64,000 nucleotides of DNA from Arcticibacter eurypsychrophilus. GTDB lineage: Bacteria; Bacteroidota; Bacteroidia; Sphingobacteriales; Sphingobacteriaceae. The notes under the pieces were generated by a model that was not told the DNA's origin, did no database searches, and saw only the letters and a program-made list of their open reading frames with translations. Shown here piece by piece: positions 8,418 through 17,691 of the stretch (the stretch's first letter is position 1; each line of letters begins with the position of its first letter). A program made the position numbers and the translations under genes. Location of the stretch: NCBI RefSeq assembly GCF_001730525.1, contig NZ_MDFN01000001.1, forward strand, positions 62,001-126,000. The letters are read 5' to 3'.

Positions 8418-9104
8418 TTAAGCGTCGAATTTATAGCCAACCCCTTTAACTGTTGCGACATAATCATCACCTAATTTCTCACGAACTTTGCGGATATGAA
8501 CATCAATAGTACGATTAGTGACCACTACGGAGTCTTCCCAGATATTTTTTAAGATTACCTCCCTGGTGTATACTTTACCGGGTTTAGAAGCAAGCAAATA
8601 AAGCAATTCAAATTCTTTTTTAGCAAGAGTTACCTTTGCTCCGCGTTGGTATACCAGGTAAGTTTCCCTATCAATAACCAGATCGCCGATTTCAATTTTA
8701 TTTTCAATAACGTCTTCGGACTGGGTATTACGTCTTAAGATCGCATTGATCCGACTTACCAAAGCTCTTGCTTTAATAGGTTTTGCGATATAATCATCGG
8801 CGCCGACATTAAATCCTGCGATTTCAGAATACTCTTCACTGCGGGCAGTAAGGAATACCATAAAAGTTGATTTAAAATCATTCATGGATCGCATAATGCG
8901 GCAGGCCTCAATACCATCCATCTTGGGCATCATAACATCAAGAATAATTAAATCAGGATGAACTTTCTTTGCCTCAGCTATTCCTTCCTGGCCATTACTG
9001 GCTGTATAGACCTGATAGCCTTCTTTTTTTAGATTATACTCAATCAGTTCCCTGATATCAGGTTCATCGTCAACGACTAAGATCTTTTGTTTATTTGAAC
9101 TCAT
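8418..9104 (-). CDS. OmpR/PhoB-family response regulator
   Basis: Two-component transcription factor of 228 residues. The receiver (about 5-122) has the acidic pair Asp12-Asp13, phosphoacceptor Asp56 in LDVMMP, Thr86 and Lys108 in AKPIK. The C-terminal winged helix (about 135-228) has KEFELLYLLASKPGKVYTR and NRTIDVHIRKVREKLG, the OmpR recognition pattern. No histidine kinase is adjacent, so it is an orphan in this window. It resembles the PhoB/RprY type of the phylum, but the regulon cannot be told. Two 7-mers spaced 11 bp apart lie upstream and may be its own operator. Confidence 0.9.
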   Translation of the reverse strand: MSSNKQKILVVDDEPDIRELIEYNLKKEGYQVYTASNGQEGIAEAKKVHPDLIILDVMMPKMDGIEACRIMRSMNDFKSTFMVFLTARSEEYSEIAGFNVGADDYIAKPIKARALVSRINAILRRNTQSEDVIENKIEIGDLVIDRETYLVYQRGAKVTLAKKEFELLYLLASKPGKVYTREVILKNIWEDSVVVTNRTIDVHIRKVREKLGDDYVATVKGVGYKFDA

Positions 9105-9140
9105 GATTTTGTATTACGTTGCTAAAATAAAAGCTTAAAT

Positions 9141-9180
9141 GTACTTAATCATTAAGTTAATATTAAGTAATTGTTAATAC
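9141..9180 (-). promoter_or_regulatory. Direct-repeat operator candidate upstream of the response regulator
   Basis: ATTAAGT occurs at 9151-9157 and again at 9162-9168, an 11-bp period, and the first copy is part of the perfect 15-bp palindrome ACTTAATCATTAAGT (9143-9157). OmpR/PhoB-type proteins bind tandem half-sites with an 11-bp period. The repeats lie 37-80 bp upstream of the regulator start, consistent with autoregulation. Confidence 0.4.
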
Positions 9181-9207
9181 TTACTTTATCTTAACAGTAT
9201 AATCAGT

Positions 9208-10305
9208 TTATTTCAACGTTTTCTTTAAGAACTCTTCAAGAGCGGCACCCCTAAGGTTCTTAGCTACAATGATTCCAGAAGGATCAATTAGGAAAGAAGC
9301 AGGGATCCCTTCCACTTGATACTGTCTTGCAATTTCACTATTCCATTGTTTCAGATCAGATACATGGTTCCAATCTAATTGATCATCCTTGATTGCTTTT
9401 AGCCAGGCGGCTTTATCATTATCCAGAGAAACACCAAGAATGGTAAAGTTCTTATTCTTATACGCCTGATATTGCTTTACAATATTAGGGTTCTCCTGGC
9501 GACAGGGTCCACACCACGATGCCCAAAAGTCGAGTAACACATATTTACCCTTAAAATCTGATAATTTTACAAGATGTCCGTTAGGCGCCTGACTTTGGAA
9601 ATCTATTGCGGGCTGACCTTTGGCAATAGGTTTTATCTTATTCATTTTAGCAATAAATTCCTGAACCGGTTTATTGGTAGAAAATTTGCCCTTTAAACTC
9701 TCTGCATATTTGAGTAATTGATCTTCATAATCGACAGGATCGAGCATGCTCATGGCATAAAAGCCAGCAAGATTATCACTATTCTTTGCGGCAAAAGAGA
9801 GAGACTCTTTTGCAAATGCCTTCATATTGGCATCAAACTGAGGGGTAAGTTTTTGCGAGATGGCATCTTTCTGTTCCGGATGAGCAGTTATCATTTGGTC
9901 ATATTGCGTTTTCAAATCCACAAAAACCTTCCCATATTTATTATTAATTGCGTTGAACTCCTTTAGGTTTTCAGCGTCCTCAGAGCCTTCGATGGAGTAT
10001 CCTCCAATAGTACTTGTATAATCAGCGTTGAATTTCAATTCATCCCCATCCTGGGCAAGTAAAAGGTAATTCTTTGCATCTGCTACCAGGTAAAAAAAGT
10101 CAGGATCAGGTGAGGGAATTTGGAAACGAAATTCACCTTTATCACTCAACACTGCAGAATCGACCAGCACATCGCCTTTATAGATCAACACTTTTTTAAG
10201 ATTTTGAGCATTTTCGAGCTTGCCATCGATAGTAAATGCAGTTTTATTTTTACAAGCGGAAAAAAGAGCAATGATGCTCAGGAGGAGTAGCAGGATACGT
10301 TTCAC
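9208..10305 (-). CDS. TlpA-like thioredoxin-fold lipoprotein with N-terminal DUF4369-type domain
   Basis: A 365-residue envelope protein. The N-terminus MKRILLLLLSIIALFSAC is a lipoprotein signal with lipobox Cys18. Residues about 25-120 form a beta-rich domain of the DUF4369 type, followed by a helical linker and, from about 225, an AhpC/TSA-TlpA thioredoxin fold. WCGPC lies at about residues 264-268 in DFWASWCGPC, and a cis-Pro segment (EGIPASFLIDPSG) is near the end. It likely reduces or isomerises disulfides outside the cytoplasm. Its start overlaps the gatB stop by 4 bp, so the two are co-transcribed. Confidence 0.85.
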   Translation of the reverse strand: MKRILLLLLSIIALFSACKNKTAFTIDGKLENAQNLKKVLIYKGDVLVDSAVLSDKGEFRFQIPSPDPDFFYLVADAKNYLLLAQDGDELKFNADYTSTIGGYSIEGSEDAENLKEFNAINNKYGKVFVDLKTQYDQMITAHPEQKDAISQKLTPQFDANMKAFAKESLSFAAKNSDNLAGFYAMSMLDPVDYEDQLLKYAESLKGKFSTNKPVQEFIAKMNKIKPIAKGQPAIDFQSQAPNGHLVKLSDFKGKYVLLDFWASWCGPCRQENPNIVKQYQAYKNKNFTILGVSLDNDKAAWLKAIKDDQLDWNHVSDLKQWNSEIARQYQVEGIPASFLIDPSGIIVAKNLRGAALEEFLKKTLK

Positions 10306-11765
10306 TTTAATGATTTTAATTTTTCAAGAAGAAGTTTGTTTGCTGATTTGGGATCGATCTTTCCTTTAGAAATTTTCATAATGTCACCCATAAACAAGCC
10401 TAAAACGCCTTTTTTCCCTTTATGGTATTCCATTACTTTTTCGGGGTAGCGACTTACCACTTCATCAATAAAACCGGTAAGCTCGTCATCATCGGTATCG
10501 ATAGAAAGATTTAAATCAAGAACGAGCTGCGGTACAGATTGATTTTCTTTAGCCATTAAGGCGGGAAAAAGTTGTTGAACAGCAGCTGTATAATTTATTT
10601 TAAGCTCTTCAACCAATTTTATTATTTCAGAAATGGGCTTTAAGCTGCTCCGCAAGATGGAAAGATCTTTCCCATTCTCATTCGCATAAGATTGAAGAGG
10701 ACCAGTAACCCAGTTAGCTGCAGATTTGTAGTATGGGGTATGCTGGACCAGCTCTTCAAAAAAGTCAGCTACACTCCTATCTGCGGTTAACAAGGACGCA
10801 TCGTATTGAGAGAGAGCAAAATCTTTCAAGTAATGTTTAATTCGTTGTTCGGGTAATTCTGGAAGTTCTGCTTTTAGCTTTTGAATCCACTCCTCTGCCA
10901 ATTCCAAAGGAGGGAGATCGGGTTCGGGGAAATAGCGGTAATCATTAGCCATTTCTTTGGACCTTAAAACTGAGGTTACTCCCGTAGAGGCATTAAAATT
11001 GAGCGTATTTTGTTCTATACGTTCGCCCTTTTCAACCAACTTTACCTGACGTTTAAACTCATAGTTCACTGCTCTTTGTAAATTCCTGATCGAGTTTAAG
11101 TTCTTCACTTCACAACGGGCACCATATTCTTCAGTTCCTTTAAGTTTGACCGAGATATTGGCATCACAGCGCATACTTCCTTCTTCCATATTCCCATCGC
11201 AGATATCCAGATAACGAACCAACTTTCTTACTTCAGTAACATAGGCAGCGGCTTCTTCTGCAGAGCGGAGATCAGGTTCGGATACAATCTCAATAAGAGG
11301 AACACCTGCCCGGTTCAAATCGATCAGGGAATATTTATCATCCCGGTCGTGCATACTTTTGCCGGCATCCTCTTCCATGTGAATACGGTTGATCCGGATA
11401 TTCTTTTCGGGATTATCTTTAACCTGAATGGTGATGTACCCCTTTTGACAAATCGGAAGTTCATCCTGTGTGATCTGATATCCTTTTGGCAAATCAGCAT
11501 AGAAATAGTTCTTACGGTCAAAGCGATTATGTTTATTAATGGTGCAGTTGGTAGCCCAGCCCATTTTAACAGCATATGCTACTACTTTTTCATTGACTTT
11601 AGGTAATGTCCCTGGTAAGCCAACAGATATAATGCTGGTATGATCATTAGGATCGCCACCAAATGAAGCAGAATCAGATGAAAATATTTTAGTTTTTGTT
11701 AAGAGTTGGGCATGTATTTCAAGACCAATAACGAGATCATATTTCGCCAGAACCTTCTCTGTCAT
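10302..11765 (-). CDS. gatB: Aspartyl/glutamyl-tRNA amidotransferase subunit B
   Basis: GatB activates the misacylated Glu-tRNA(Gln) or Asp-tRNA(Asn) for amidation in the GatCAB complex. The 487-residue length is normal. The N-terminus has VIGLEIHAQLLTKTKIFSS, followed by DLPKGYQITQ and the family signature GNMEEGSMRCDANIS near residue 185; the C-terminal YqeY-like tail domain runs from about 330 to 487. The gatA and gatC genes are not adjacent. A TAnnTTTG element lies 36 bp upstream of the start. The stop overlaps the TlpA-like lipoprotein start. Confidence 0.96.
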   Translation of the reverse strand: MTEKVLAKYDLVIGLEIHAQLLTKTKIFSSDSASFGGDPNDHTSIISVGLPGTLPKVNEKVVAYAVKMGWATNCTINKHNRFDRKNYFYADLPKGYQITQDELPICQKGYITIQVKDNPEKNIRINRIHMEEDAGKSMHDRDDKYSLIDLNRAGVPLIEIVSEPDLRSAEEAAAYVTEVRKLVRYLDICDGNMEEGSMRCDANISVKLKGTEEYGARCEVKNLNSIRNLQRAVNYEFKRQVKLVEKGERIEQNTLNFNASTGVTSVLRSKEMANDYRYFPEPDLPPLELAEEWIQKLKAELPELPEQRIKHYLKDFALSQYDASLLTADRSVADFFEELVQHTPYYKSAANWVTGPLQSYANENGKDLSILRSSLKPISEIIKLVEELKINYTAAVQQLFPALMAKENQSVPQLVLDLNLSIDTDDDELTGFIDEVVSRYPEKVMEYHKGKKGVLGLFMGDIMKISKGKIDPKSANKLLLEKLKSLK

Positions 11766-11801
11766 TATAGTATGTACTTATTTTTAAAATTAAAGCTAAT
11801 C

Positions 11802-11809
11802 CAAATATA
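11802..11809 (-). promoter_or_regulatory. Candidate -7 element TATATTTG for gatB
   Basis: Exact TAnnTTTG match on the minus strand in the 63-bp gap between kdsA and gatB, predicting a leader of about 30 nt. Confidence 0.5.
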
Positions 11810-11828
11810 CTGTTTAAAGGCAAAAAAG

Positions 11829-12641
11829 CTATATAATAGCTTGCCTGATTCGTATTAACTTCTCTAATAAATGTTCCAAAGAATCAAGATGAAGCATATT
11901 TGCACCATCAGATTTAGCATTTAAAGGGTCGGGATGGGTTTCAATAAACAAACCATCCGCACCTACAGCAATGGCTGCTTTAGCGATCGTAGCAATAAGG
12001 CCGGGTTTCCCTCCTGTAATTCCATTTGGCTGATTAGGCTGCTGCAATGAATGAGTACAATCCATCACTACAGGAACGCCAAAAGACCTCATTTCAGGAA
12101 TCCCCCGAAAGTCTACGATAAGGTCCTGGTAACCAAATGTATTTCCCCTGTCCGTTAAAATAATATTGGAGTTTCCGGAGTCCCTGACTTTTTCTACTGC
12201 AAATTCCATTGCAGAGGCGGAAAGAAACTGTCCCTTTTTAATGTTGATCGTTTTACCAGTTTGGGCAGCAGCAATAAGCAGATCAGTTTGGCGGCATAAG
12301 AAGGCGGGGATCTGTAAAACATCTACATAACAAGCTGCCATGGCAGCTTCATGACTTTCATGAATATCGGTAACTGTGGGAATTCCAAATTCACTGCCTA
12401 CCTTAGCCAGGATTTTGAGTGCTTTTTCATCACCGATACCTGTAAATGCATCGGATCTGGAGCGGTTTGCTTTTCGGTAGGACCCCTTGAATATAAAGGG
12501 TATTTTCAGCTTTTCGGTAATAATTACGATCCGTTCAGCTATTTTAAGAGCCATGTCCTCCCCTTCTATTGCACAGGGGCCAGCCATAAGAAAAAAATTA
12601 TTGGTATCCGTGTTACGGATACGAGGAATTTGATTGATCAT
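11829..12641 (-). CDS. kdsA: 3-deoxy-8-phosphooctulonate synthase (KDO-8-P synthase)
   Basis: Condenses phosphoenolpyruvate with arabinose-5-phosphate to KDO-8-phosphate for LPS inner core. The 270-residue DAHP/KDO8PS barrel has AGPCAIEGEDMAL at the start, FKGSYRKANRSR (phosphate binding), DVLQIPAFLCRQTDLL and IETHPDPLNAKSDG. KdsD, which makes its arabinose-5-phosphate substrate, is encoded just beyond recQ on the other strand. The start overlaps the recQ stop as TAATG, so translation is probably coupled. Confidence 0.96.
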   Translation of the reverse strand: MINQIPRIRNTDTNNFFLMAGPCAIEGEDMALKIAERIVIITEKLKIPFIFKGSYRKANRSRSDAFTGIGDEKALKILAKVGSEFGIPTVTDIHESHEAAMAACYVDVLQIPAFLCRQTDLLIAAAQTGKTINIKKGQFLSASAMEFAVEKVRDSGNSNIILTDRGNTFGYQDLIVDFRGIPEMRSFGVPVVMDCTHSLQQPNQPNGITGGKPGLIATIAKAAIAVGADGLFIETHPDPLNAKSDGANMLHLDSLEHLLEKLIRIRQAII

Positions 12642-14830
12642 TAGTTTCCTAATTCAGATAAAAATTTAATTCGCATGAGCTGAAGTTCTTCACGTGTATA
12701 GTCATCGGTTCCCAGCTCTTTTAAGGCGTTGTCGATAGAATCTACTTCCGCAGTCTTAAAGTAATCATATACTTCATCCTGGCGATCCTCATCGATCATC
12801 TCGTCGATATAATAGTTCAGATTCAGCTTCGTACCTGAGTTCACGATAGATTCTACTTCACGAAGGATATCTTCATACGAGATTCCCTTGGAAGAGGCGA
12901 TATCATCCAGAGCGATATGGCGGTCTATATTTTGTATGATAGAGACTTTAAGAGCAGATTTATTGGCAGCACTCTTAATGATAAGATCGATAGGCCGGTC
13001 TATTTCATTCTCTTCTACATACTTACTGATGAGGGCAACAAAAGGAGCACCGAACTTCATTGCTTTCCCTTGTCCAACACCTTGAATTTGTTTCAATTCT
13101 TCTAATGAGATTGGATAGTGCGTGCACATTTCATCAAGAGAAGGATCCTGAAAAATAACAAATGGCGGCAGAACCTTTTGCTTTGCCATCTTCTTACGAA
13201 GATCCTTCAGCATTTTTAAGAGTTCCACATCAATAGTTCCTCCTCCCTGTTGTGCGGCATCATCTGAATCATCTTCAGCTAATTCCATTTGTTTATTTAA
13301 TACAAACTTAAGTGAATGCGGATTGTCGATAAAACCATTTCCTGATTTTGTTAAGCGCAGTAAACCATAGTTATCGATATCCTTAGACAGGTAATTATTT
13401 AACAATGCCTGACGCATCAAAGATTTCCAAACTTGAAGACCGTCATTCTTACCACTTCCAAAATAAGGAAGTTTATTATGATTATAAGCGGTGATCTGTG
13501 AAGTATCAACTCCCATCAATATATTGATAATATGCTGATCGTCAAATTTCTCACCCAACTCACGGATCATAATCAGGGTATTCCTTAATTTCTCACTGGC
13601 ATCAAAGAAAGTACGTTGGGAACGGCAGTTGTCGCACATGCAATTACAACCTGCATCATCGAAGTTTTCACCGAAATAATGCAGGATCTGCTTGCGTCTG
13701 CATACTGCTGATTCGGCATAATCAATTACTTCTTTTAAAATCTGTGTACCAATTTCTCTTTCGGCAACAGGTTTGTCCTTCATGAACTTGGCCAGTTTAT
13801 CGACATCTTTTTCAGAGTAAAATGCGACACAAACGCCTTCGCCACCATCCCTACCTGCGCGCCCTGTTTCCTGATAGTATCCTTCCATACTTTTGGGGAT
13901 GTCATGATGAATAACAAACCGTACATCAGGTTTGTCTATTCCCATACCAAAAGCGATGGTTGCCACAATGACATCTACATCTTCCATAAGAAATTTATCC
14001 TGTGTATCGGCTCTTGTTTTAGGGTCAAGACCAGCATGATACGGAAGTGATTTTATACCATTCAGATTTAAAGCTTCTGAAATTTCCTCTACCTTCTTAC
14101 GGCTTAAACAATATATAATTCCAGACTTACCGGCGTGGGTGTTGATAAACCGTACAATTTCCTTTACGACATTCCTTTTGATACGCACTTCGTAATAAAG
14201 GTTTGGTCTGTTGAAAGATGATTTGAATAAGGTTGAATCATTCATTTGAAGATTCTTAACAATATCCTGCTGTACTTTTGGAGTTGCGGTGGCTGTGAGT
14301 GCTATAATTGGTATATTGTCGCCAATATTACTAATTACCTGACGGATCCTTCTATATTCGGGACGAAAATCATGTCCCCATTCAGAAATACAATGCGCTT
14401 CATCTACGGCTACGAAAGAGATCGTAATCAAACGCAAGAAATCGATGTTCTCAGGTTTGGATAGTGATTCCGGAGCGACGTATAATAATTTAGTCTCTCC
14501 ACTTAAAACGTCTTGCTTCACCTTTATGATCTCAGACTTATTAAGCGATGAGTTCAAAAAATGGGCGATACTTTCTGTGCCACCAAATGCTCTTAACTGA
14601 TCTACCTGATTTTTCATCAGTGCTATTAGTGGTGAAATGACAATAGCAGTACCTTCACTCATTAATGCCGGTAACTGATAACATATTGATTTGCCGCCGC
14701 CCGTGGGCATAATTACGAAGGTGTCCCTTCTTTGTATGATATTAGTGATTATCGCTTCTTGCTCGCCTTTAAAATTATCAAAGCCGAAAAAATTCTGTAA
14801 ATTATCAAATAATGATTTTTTAATCTCCAT
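12641..14830 (-). CDS. recQ: ATP-dependent DNA helicase RecQ
   Basis: A 3'-5' DNA helicase for recombination and fork repair, 729 residues. Motif I is MPTGGGKSICYQLPAL (about 40-55), motif II DEAHCISEWGHDFR, motif VI QETGRAGRDGG. A zinc-binding region (CRRKQILHYFGE...CDNC) follows near 380-410, then a winged helix and an HRDC domain (about 525-600). The C-terminus extends about 120 residues past HRDC, a longer tail than the E. coli enzyme. It is the first gene of a unit with kdsA, which it overlaps by 1 bp. Confidence 0.95.
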   Translation of the reverse strand: MEIKKSLFDNLQNFFGFDNFKGEQEAIITNIIQRRDTFVIMPTGGGKSICYQLPALMSEGTAIVISPLIALMKNQVDQLRAFGGTESIAHFLNSSLNKSEIIKVKQDVLSGETKLLYVAPESLSKPENIDFLRLITISFVAVDEAHCISEWGHDFRPEYRRIRQVISNIGDNIPIIALTATATPKVQQDIVKNLQMNDSTLFKSSFNRPNLYYEVRIKRNVVKEIVRFINTHAGKSGIIYCLSRKKVEEISEALNLNGIKSLPYHAGLDPKTRADTQDKFLMEDVDVIVATIAFGMGIDKPDVRFVIHHDIPKSMEGYYQETGRAGRDGGEGVCVAFYSEKDVDKLAKFMKDKPVAEREIGTQILKEVIDYAESAVCRRKQILHYFGENFDDAGCNCMCDNCRSQRTFFDASEKLRNTLIMIRELGEKFDDQHIINILMGVDTSQITAYNHNKLPYFGSGKNDGLQVWKSLMRQALLNNYLSKDIDNYGLLRLTKSGNGFIDNPHSLKFVLNKQMELAEDDSDDAAQQGGGTIDVELLKMLKDLRKKMAKQKVLPPFVIFQDPSLDEMCTHYPISLEELKQIQGVGQGKAMKFGAPFVALISKYVEENEIDRPIDLIIKSAANKSALKVSIIQNIDRHIALDDIASSKGISYEDILREVESIVNSGTKLNLNYYIDEMIDEDRQDEVYDYFKTAEVDSIDNALKELGTDDYTREELQLMRIKFLSELGN

Positions 14831-14880
14831 TGTCCTCTTAGGAAAAATTTAGAAAACCTAAACTTAACCCCAAAATAACA

Positions 14881-14888
14881 TATTTTTG
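14881..14888 (+). promoter_or_regulatory. Candidate -7 element TATTTTTG for kdsD
   Basis: Exact TAnnTTTG match 37 bp before the TTG start of kdsD, within the 94-bp divergent region shared with recQ. No good -33 match is seen. Confidence 0.45.
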
Positions 14889-14924
14889 CCGTTAAATAGT
14901 ATCTATTTCTAAAATAATTTCCAA

Positions 14925-15890
14925 TTGAAAGCTACTGAGAACATATTACAGATTGCAAAAAGAACACTTCAGACTGAACTTGAGGGAGTTTCCGGACTTT
15001 TAGCCAAATTGAATAATGACTTTTGTGTTATTATCCAAACTATATTAATAAGCAAAGGGCGCGTAATAATTACAGGTGTAGGCAAAAGTGCATTAATTGC
15101 ACAAAAGATTGTTGCTACACTTAATTCTACGGGGACACCAGCTATTTTTATGCATGCAGGAGATGCCATACATGGTGACCTTGGAATCATTCAGGATGAT
15201 GACATTGTAATCTGTATTTCAAAAAGCGGCAATACGCCAGAGATTAAAGTTTTGATTCCGTTATTAAAACTAGCAGGTAACAAACTTATTGGCATGGTTG
15301 GTGACTTGGATTCCTTCCTGGCACACCAGGCTGATCTTGTACTAGACACTACGGTTGAAAAAGAAGCCTGTCCGCTTAACCTTACCCCTACCTCAAGCAC
15401 TACTGCTCAAATTGTTATGGGTGACATTCTTGCCATTTGCCTACTGGAAACAAGAGGGTTCAGCCGGGCAGATTTTGCCCGTTATCATCCTGGAGGATCA
15501 TTAGGAAAACGGTTATACTTAAAGGTATCTGACCTCTATATCCATAATGAAAAGCCATGTATAAGTCCGGAAGCTTCAGTGAAAGAAGTGATAATAGAAA
15601 TTACTAAAAATCGTTTAGGAGCTGTCACTGTTATTGAGGATCAAATCATTAAGGGTATTATTACAGATGGTGATATCCGGAGAATGATGGAGAAATATGA
15701 ATCAGTAAATGGAATAAAAGCAAAAGACATTATGTATGATTCGCCCAGGACAATAGAAAGTGATGAATTAGCTGTTAATGCCCTCGCGCTGATGCGCACA
15801 AATAATATCACACAGTTAATCGTTGTGGAGGCAAATATCTATAAAGGTATTATACATTTGCATGATTTATTAAGAGAAGGTATTATTTAA
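14925..15890 (+). CDS. kdsD: Arabinose-5-phosphate isomerase (KpsF/GutQ family)
   Basis: Converts ribulose-5-phosphate to arabinose-5-phosphate, the first committed step to KDO. The 321-residue protein has a SIS domain (about 35-170; GVGKSALIAQKIVATLNSTG and CISKSGNTPEI) and two CBS repeats (about 205-320; LGAVTVIED, TDGDIRRMM). The only start that keeps the N-terminus is TTG at 14925; the next Met is beyond residue 70, inside the SIS core. The mannose-1-phosphate guanylyltransferase gene follows 14 bp downstream, so the two are probably one operon for surface-glycan sugars. Confidence 0.93.
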   Translation: MKATENILQIAKRTLQTELEGVSGLLAKLNNDFCVIIQTILISKGRVIITGVGKSALIAQKIVATLNSTGTPAIFMHAGDAIHGDLGIIQDDDIVICISKSGNTPEIKVLIPLLKLAGNKLIGMVGDLDSFLAHQADLVLDTTVEKEACPLNLTPTSSTTAQIVMGDILAICLLETRGFSRADFARYHPGGSLGKRLYLKVSDLYIHNEKPCISPEASVKEVIIEITKNRLGAVTVIEDQIIKGIITDGDIRRMMEKYESVNGIKAKDIMYDSPRTIESDELAVNALALMRTNNITQLIVVEANIYKGIIHLHDLLREGII

Positions 15891-15904
15891 CCTATATAGC
15901 GAAG

Positions 15905-16987
15905 ATGAAGAACTATTATGCCATTATAATGGCAGGTGGAATCGGAAGCAGATTCTGGCCAATCAGTCAATCTGCACATCCAAAACAATTTCTGGATATT
16001 CTGGGAACAGGTAAAACGCTTATTCAACAAACTTATGAGCGCTTTTTAAAGATAATTCCAGCGGAAAATATTTACATAGCCACTAACGATATTTATATAC
16101 CATTGGTTAGGCAGCAATTACCTGGCATATCTCCAGATCAAATTCTTGGAGAACCTATTATGAAGAGTACCGCTCCTTGCATTGCCTATGCGAGTCATAA
16201 GATCAGTTTATTAAATCCGGATGCAGCAATAGTAGTATCTCCATCAGATCACTTGATTCTGGACATTGAAGAGTTTACAAAAAACATTCTTCTTTCGTTG
16301 GAGGTTGCATCCAGAAATAACTGTTTAATCACATTGGGAATTAAGCCTTACCGTCCGGATATTCACTACGGTTATATTCAATATACATCGCAGACTATCG
16401 AGAGTGATTATCATAAGGTTAAAACGTTTACTGAAAAGCCTAATATGGAATTGGCAAAAACGTTTGTTCAGAGTGGCGATTTCCTATGGAATGCAGGTAT
16501 TTTTGTATGGTCAGTGAATTCAATTCTGCTGGCATTTGATGAGTTCTTGCCTGAATTGAATGATATTTTCAAGGAGGGTGCCGATAAATTGAATACTCCA
16601 ATGGAAAACGCATTCATCCATCATGCTTATTATCAATGTACCAATATTTCCATTGATTATGGAATTATGGAGAAGGCACCTAATATGTATGTGCTTCCTA
16701 CTGACTTTGGCTGGTCAGATTTAGGTACCTGGTCTTCAGTTTATGAATTGGCAGAAAAAGATTATTTAGGAAACGCAGTAATTCCATCAGACAAGGTGAT
16801 GATGTATGATTCATCCAATTGCATGGTTAAAGTACCTAAGAATAAACTGGTGATATTACAGGGACTGGATGATTACATTGTTGTGGAATCGAATAATACC
16901 TTATTAATTTGTCAAAAGACGCATGAAGAAAGTATCAAGCAGATCTTATCAGATGTGAGATCAAAATTTGGAACGGTATATAATTAA
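15905..16987 (+). CDS. manC: Mannose-1-phosphate guanylyltransferase
   Basis: Makes GDP-mannose from GTP and mannose-1-phosphate for glycan synthesis. The 360-residue length fits the form without a fused isomerase domain. The N-terminal nucleotidyltransferase signature is MAGGIGSRFWPIS with the following PKQF; VVSPSDHLI, TFTEKP and FLWNAGIFVW lie in order downstream, and GWSDLGTWSS is the typical late motif. Co-directional with kdsD, 14 bp apart. A perfect 16-bp hairpin terminator follows. Confidence 0.93.
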   Translation: MKNYYAIIMAGGIGSRFWPISQSAHPKQFLDILGTGKTLIQQTYERFLKIIPAENIYIATNDIYIPLVRQQLPGISPDQILGEPIMKSTAPCIAYASHKISLLNPDAAIVVSPSDHLILDIEEFTKNILLSLEVASRNNCLITLGIKPYRPDIHYGYIQYTSQTIESDYHKVKTFTEKPNMELAKTFVQSGDFLWNAGIFVWSVNSILLAFDEFLPELNDIFKEGADKLNTPMENAFIHHAYYQCTNISIDYGIMEKAPNMYVLPTDFGWSDLGTWSSVYELAEKDYLGNAVIPSDKVMMYDSSNCMVKVPKNKLVILQGLDDYIVVESNNTLLICQKTHEESIKQILSDVRSKFGTVYN

Positions 16988-16990
16988 AAC

Positions 16991-17027
16991 AAAAAACCAT
17001 GTCTTACTTTTTAAGACATGGTTTTTT
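16991..17027. terminator. Bidirectional rho-independent terminator after manC
   Basis: Perfect 16-bp stem: AAAAAACCATGTCTTA (16991-17006) with TAAGACATGGTTTTTT (17012-17027), loop CTTTT. The A and T ends of the stem provide U-runs in both directions for the convergent genes. Confidence 0.9.
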
Positions 17028-17029
17028 AA

Positions 17030-17629
17030 TTATATATGTTTGTGACGGCGATGCCCGTCTATAAATTTACTAACACCAAATCCGAGGATCCAGGTGTCGT
17101 AAGATTTCCATTTTACATCATAAGAAAGCTCTGCTCCTACTTCCCATCCTCCTTTTAAGTGCCAGCCATAGTCTAATCCTGCAGTGGAAAGAAAAAGATT
17201 TTCCTCTTTAGCAAATTCCTCACCAGCGCCTAACATAAAACCAAGGTGCTTACCTGGTTTATAAGTGCCCACAACTTTTGTTGAAATTGGAGTAGATCGT
17301 TCCAGCACCATGTTATCTTCATTATTCAGGTGCTCTTCAACAGCAAAGTCTTCCAGAATAAGGTCATTATGTAACCCTACTGCCCAGTGCGAGTTGAGTA
17401 CATAGTCCACATTCATTGCCCAAGAAGCCATTACTAACCACTTTTTATCACCCTCTGCAATCCCTTCATGAACATGGGCATGGCCCATTGCTACGGTAAT
17501 CTTATATCCTTGCTCTTTTTCTGTTTCTTCTTTTTCGACAGTTTGGGCAAAAACTTGGCCAGTAATTCCAGGAAAAGCTAGAAGGATTAAAGCGAGCAAT
17601 GTACATTTTAAATAAAAAATTCTCATCAT
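17030..17629 (-). CDS. Secreted outer-membrane beta-barrel candidate, unknown function
   Basis: About 199 residues from MMRIFYLK; a longer start at 17647 adds six residues before the signal peptide and is less likely. The signal peptide is hydrophobic (LLALILLAFPGITGQVFA) with a probable cleavage after VFAQ. The rest alternates short polar and hydrophobic stretches with aromatic ends (WAVGLHNDLIL, KVVGTYKPGKHLGFMLGAG, GLDYGWHLKGGWEVGAELSYD), as in a small eight-stranded barrel. His-rich points (GHAHVHEG near the start, HRRHKHI at the end) might bind metal, which is a guess. No named family was recognised. Confidence 0.7.
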   Translation of the reverse strand: MMRIFYLKCTLLALILLAFPGITGQVFAQTVEKEETEKEQGYKITVAMGHAHVHEGIAEGDKKWLVMASWAMNVDYVLNSHWAVGLHNDLILEDFAVEEHLNNEDNMVLERSTPISTKVVGTYKPGKHLGFMLGAGEEFAKEENLFLSTAGLDYGWHLKGGWEVGAELSYDVKWKSYDTWILGFGVSKFIDGHRRHKHI

Positions 17630-17691
17630 TTCTTGTATTTGATGCAAAAGAACAGTTTTGCTCCTTGTATAAAATGATGAGGATCATTATT

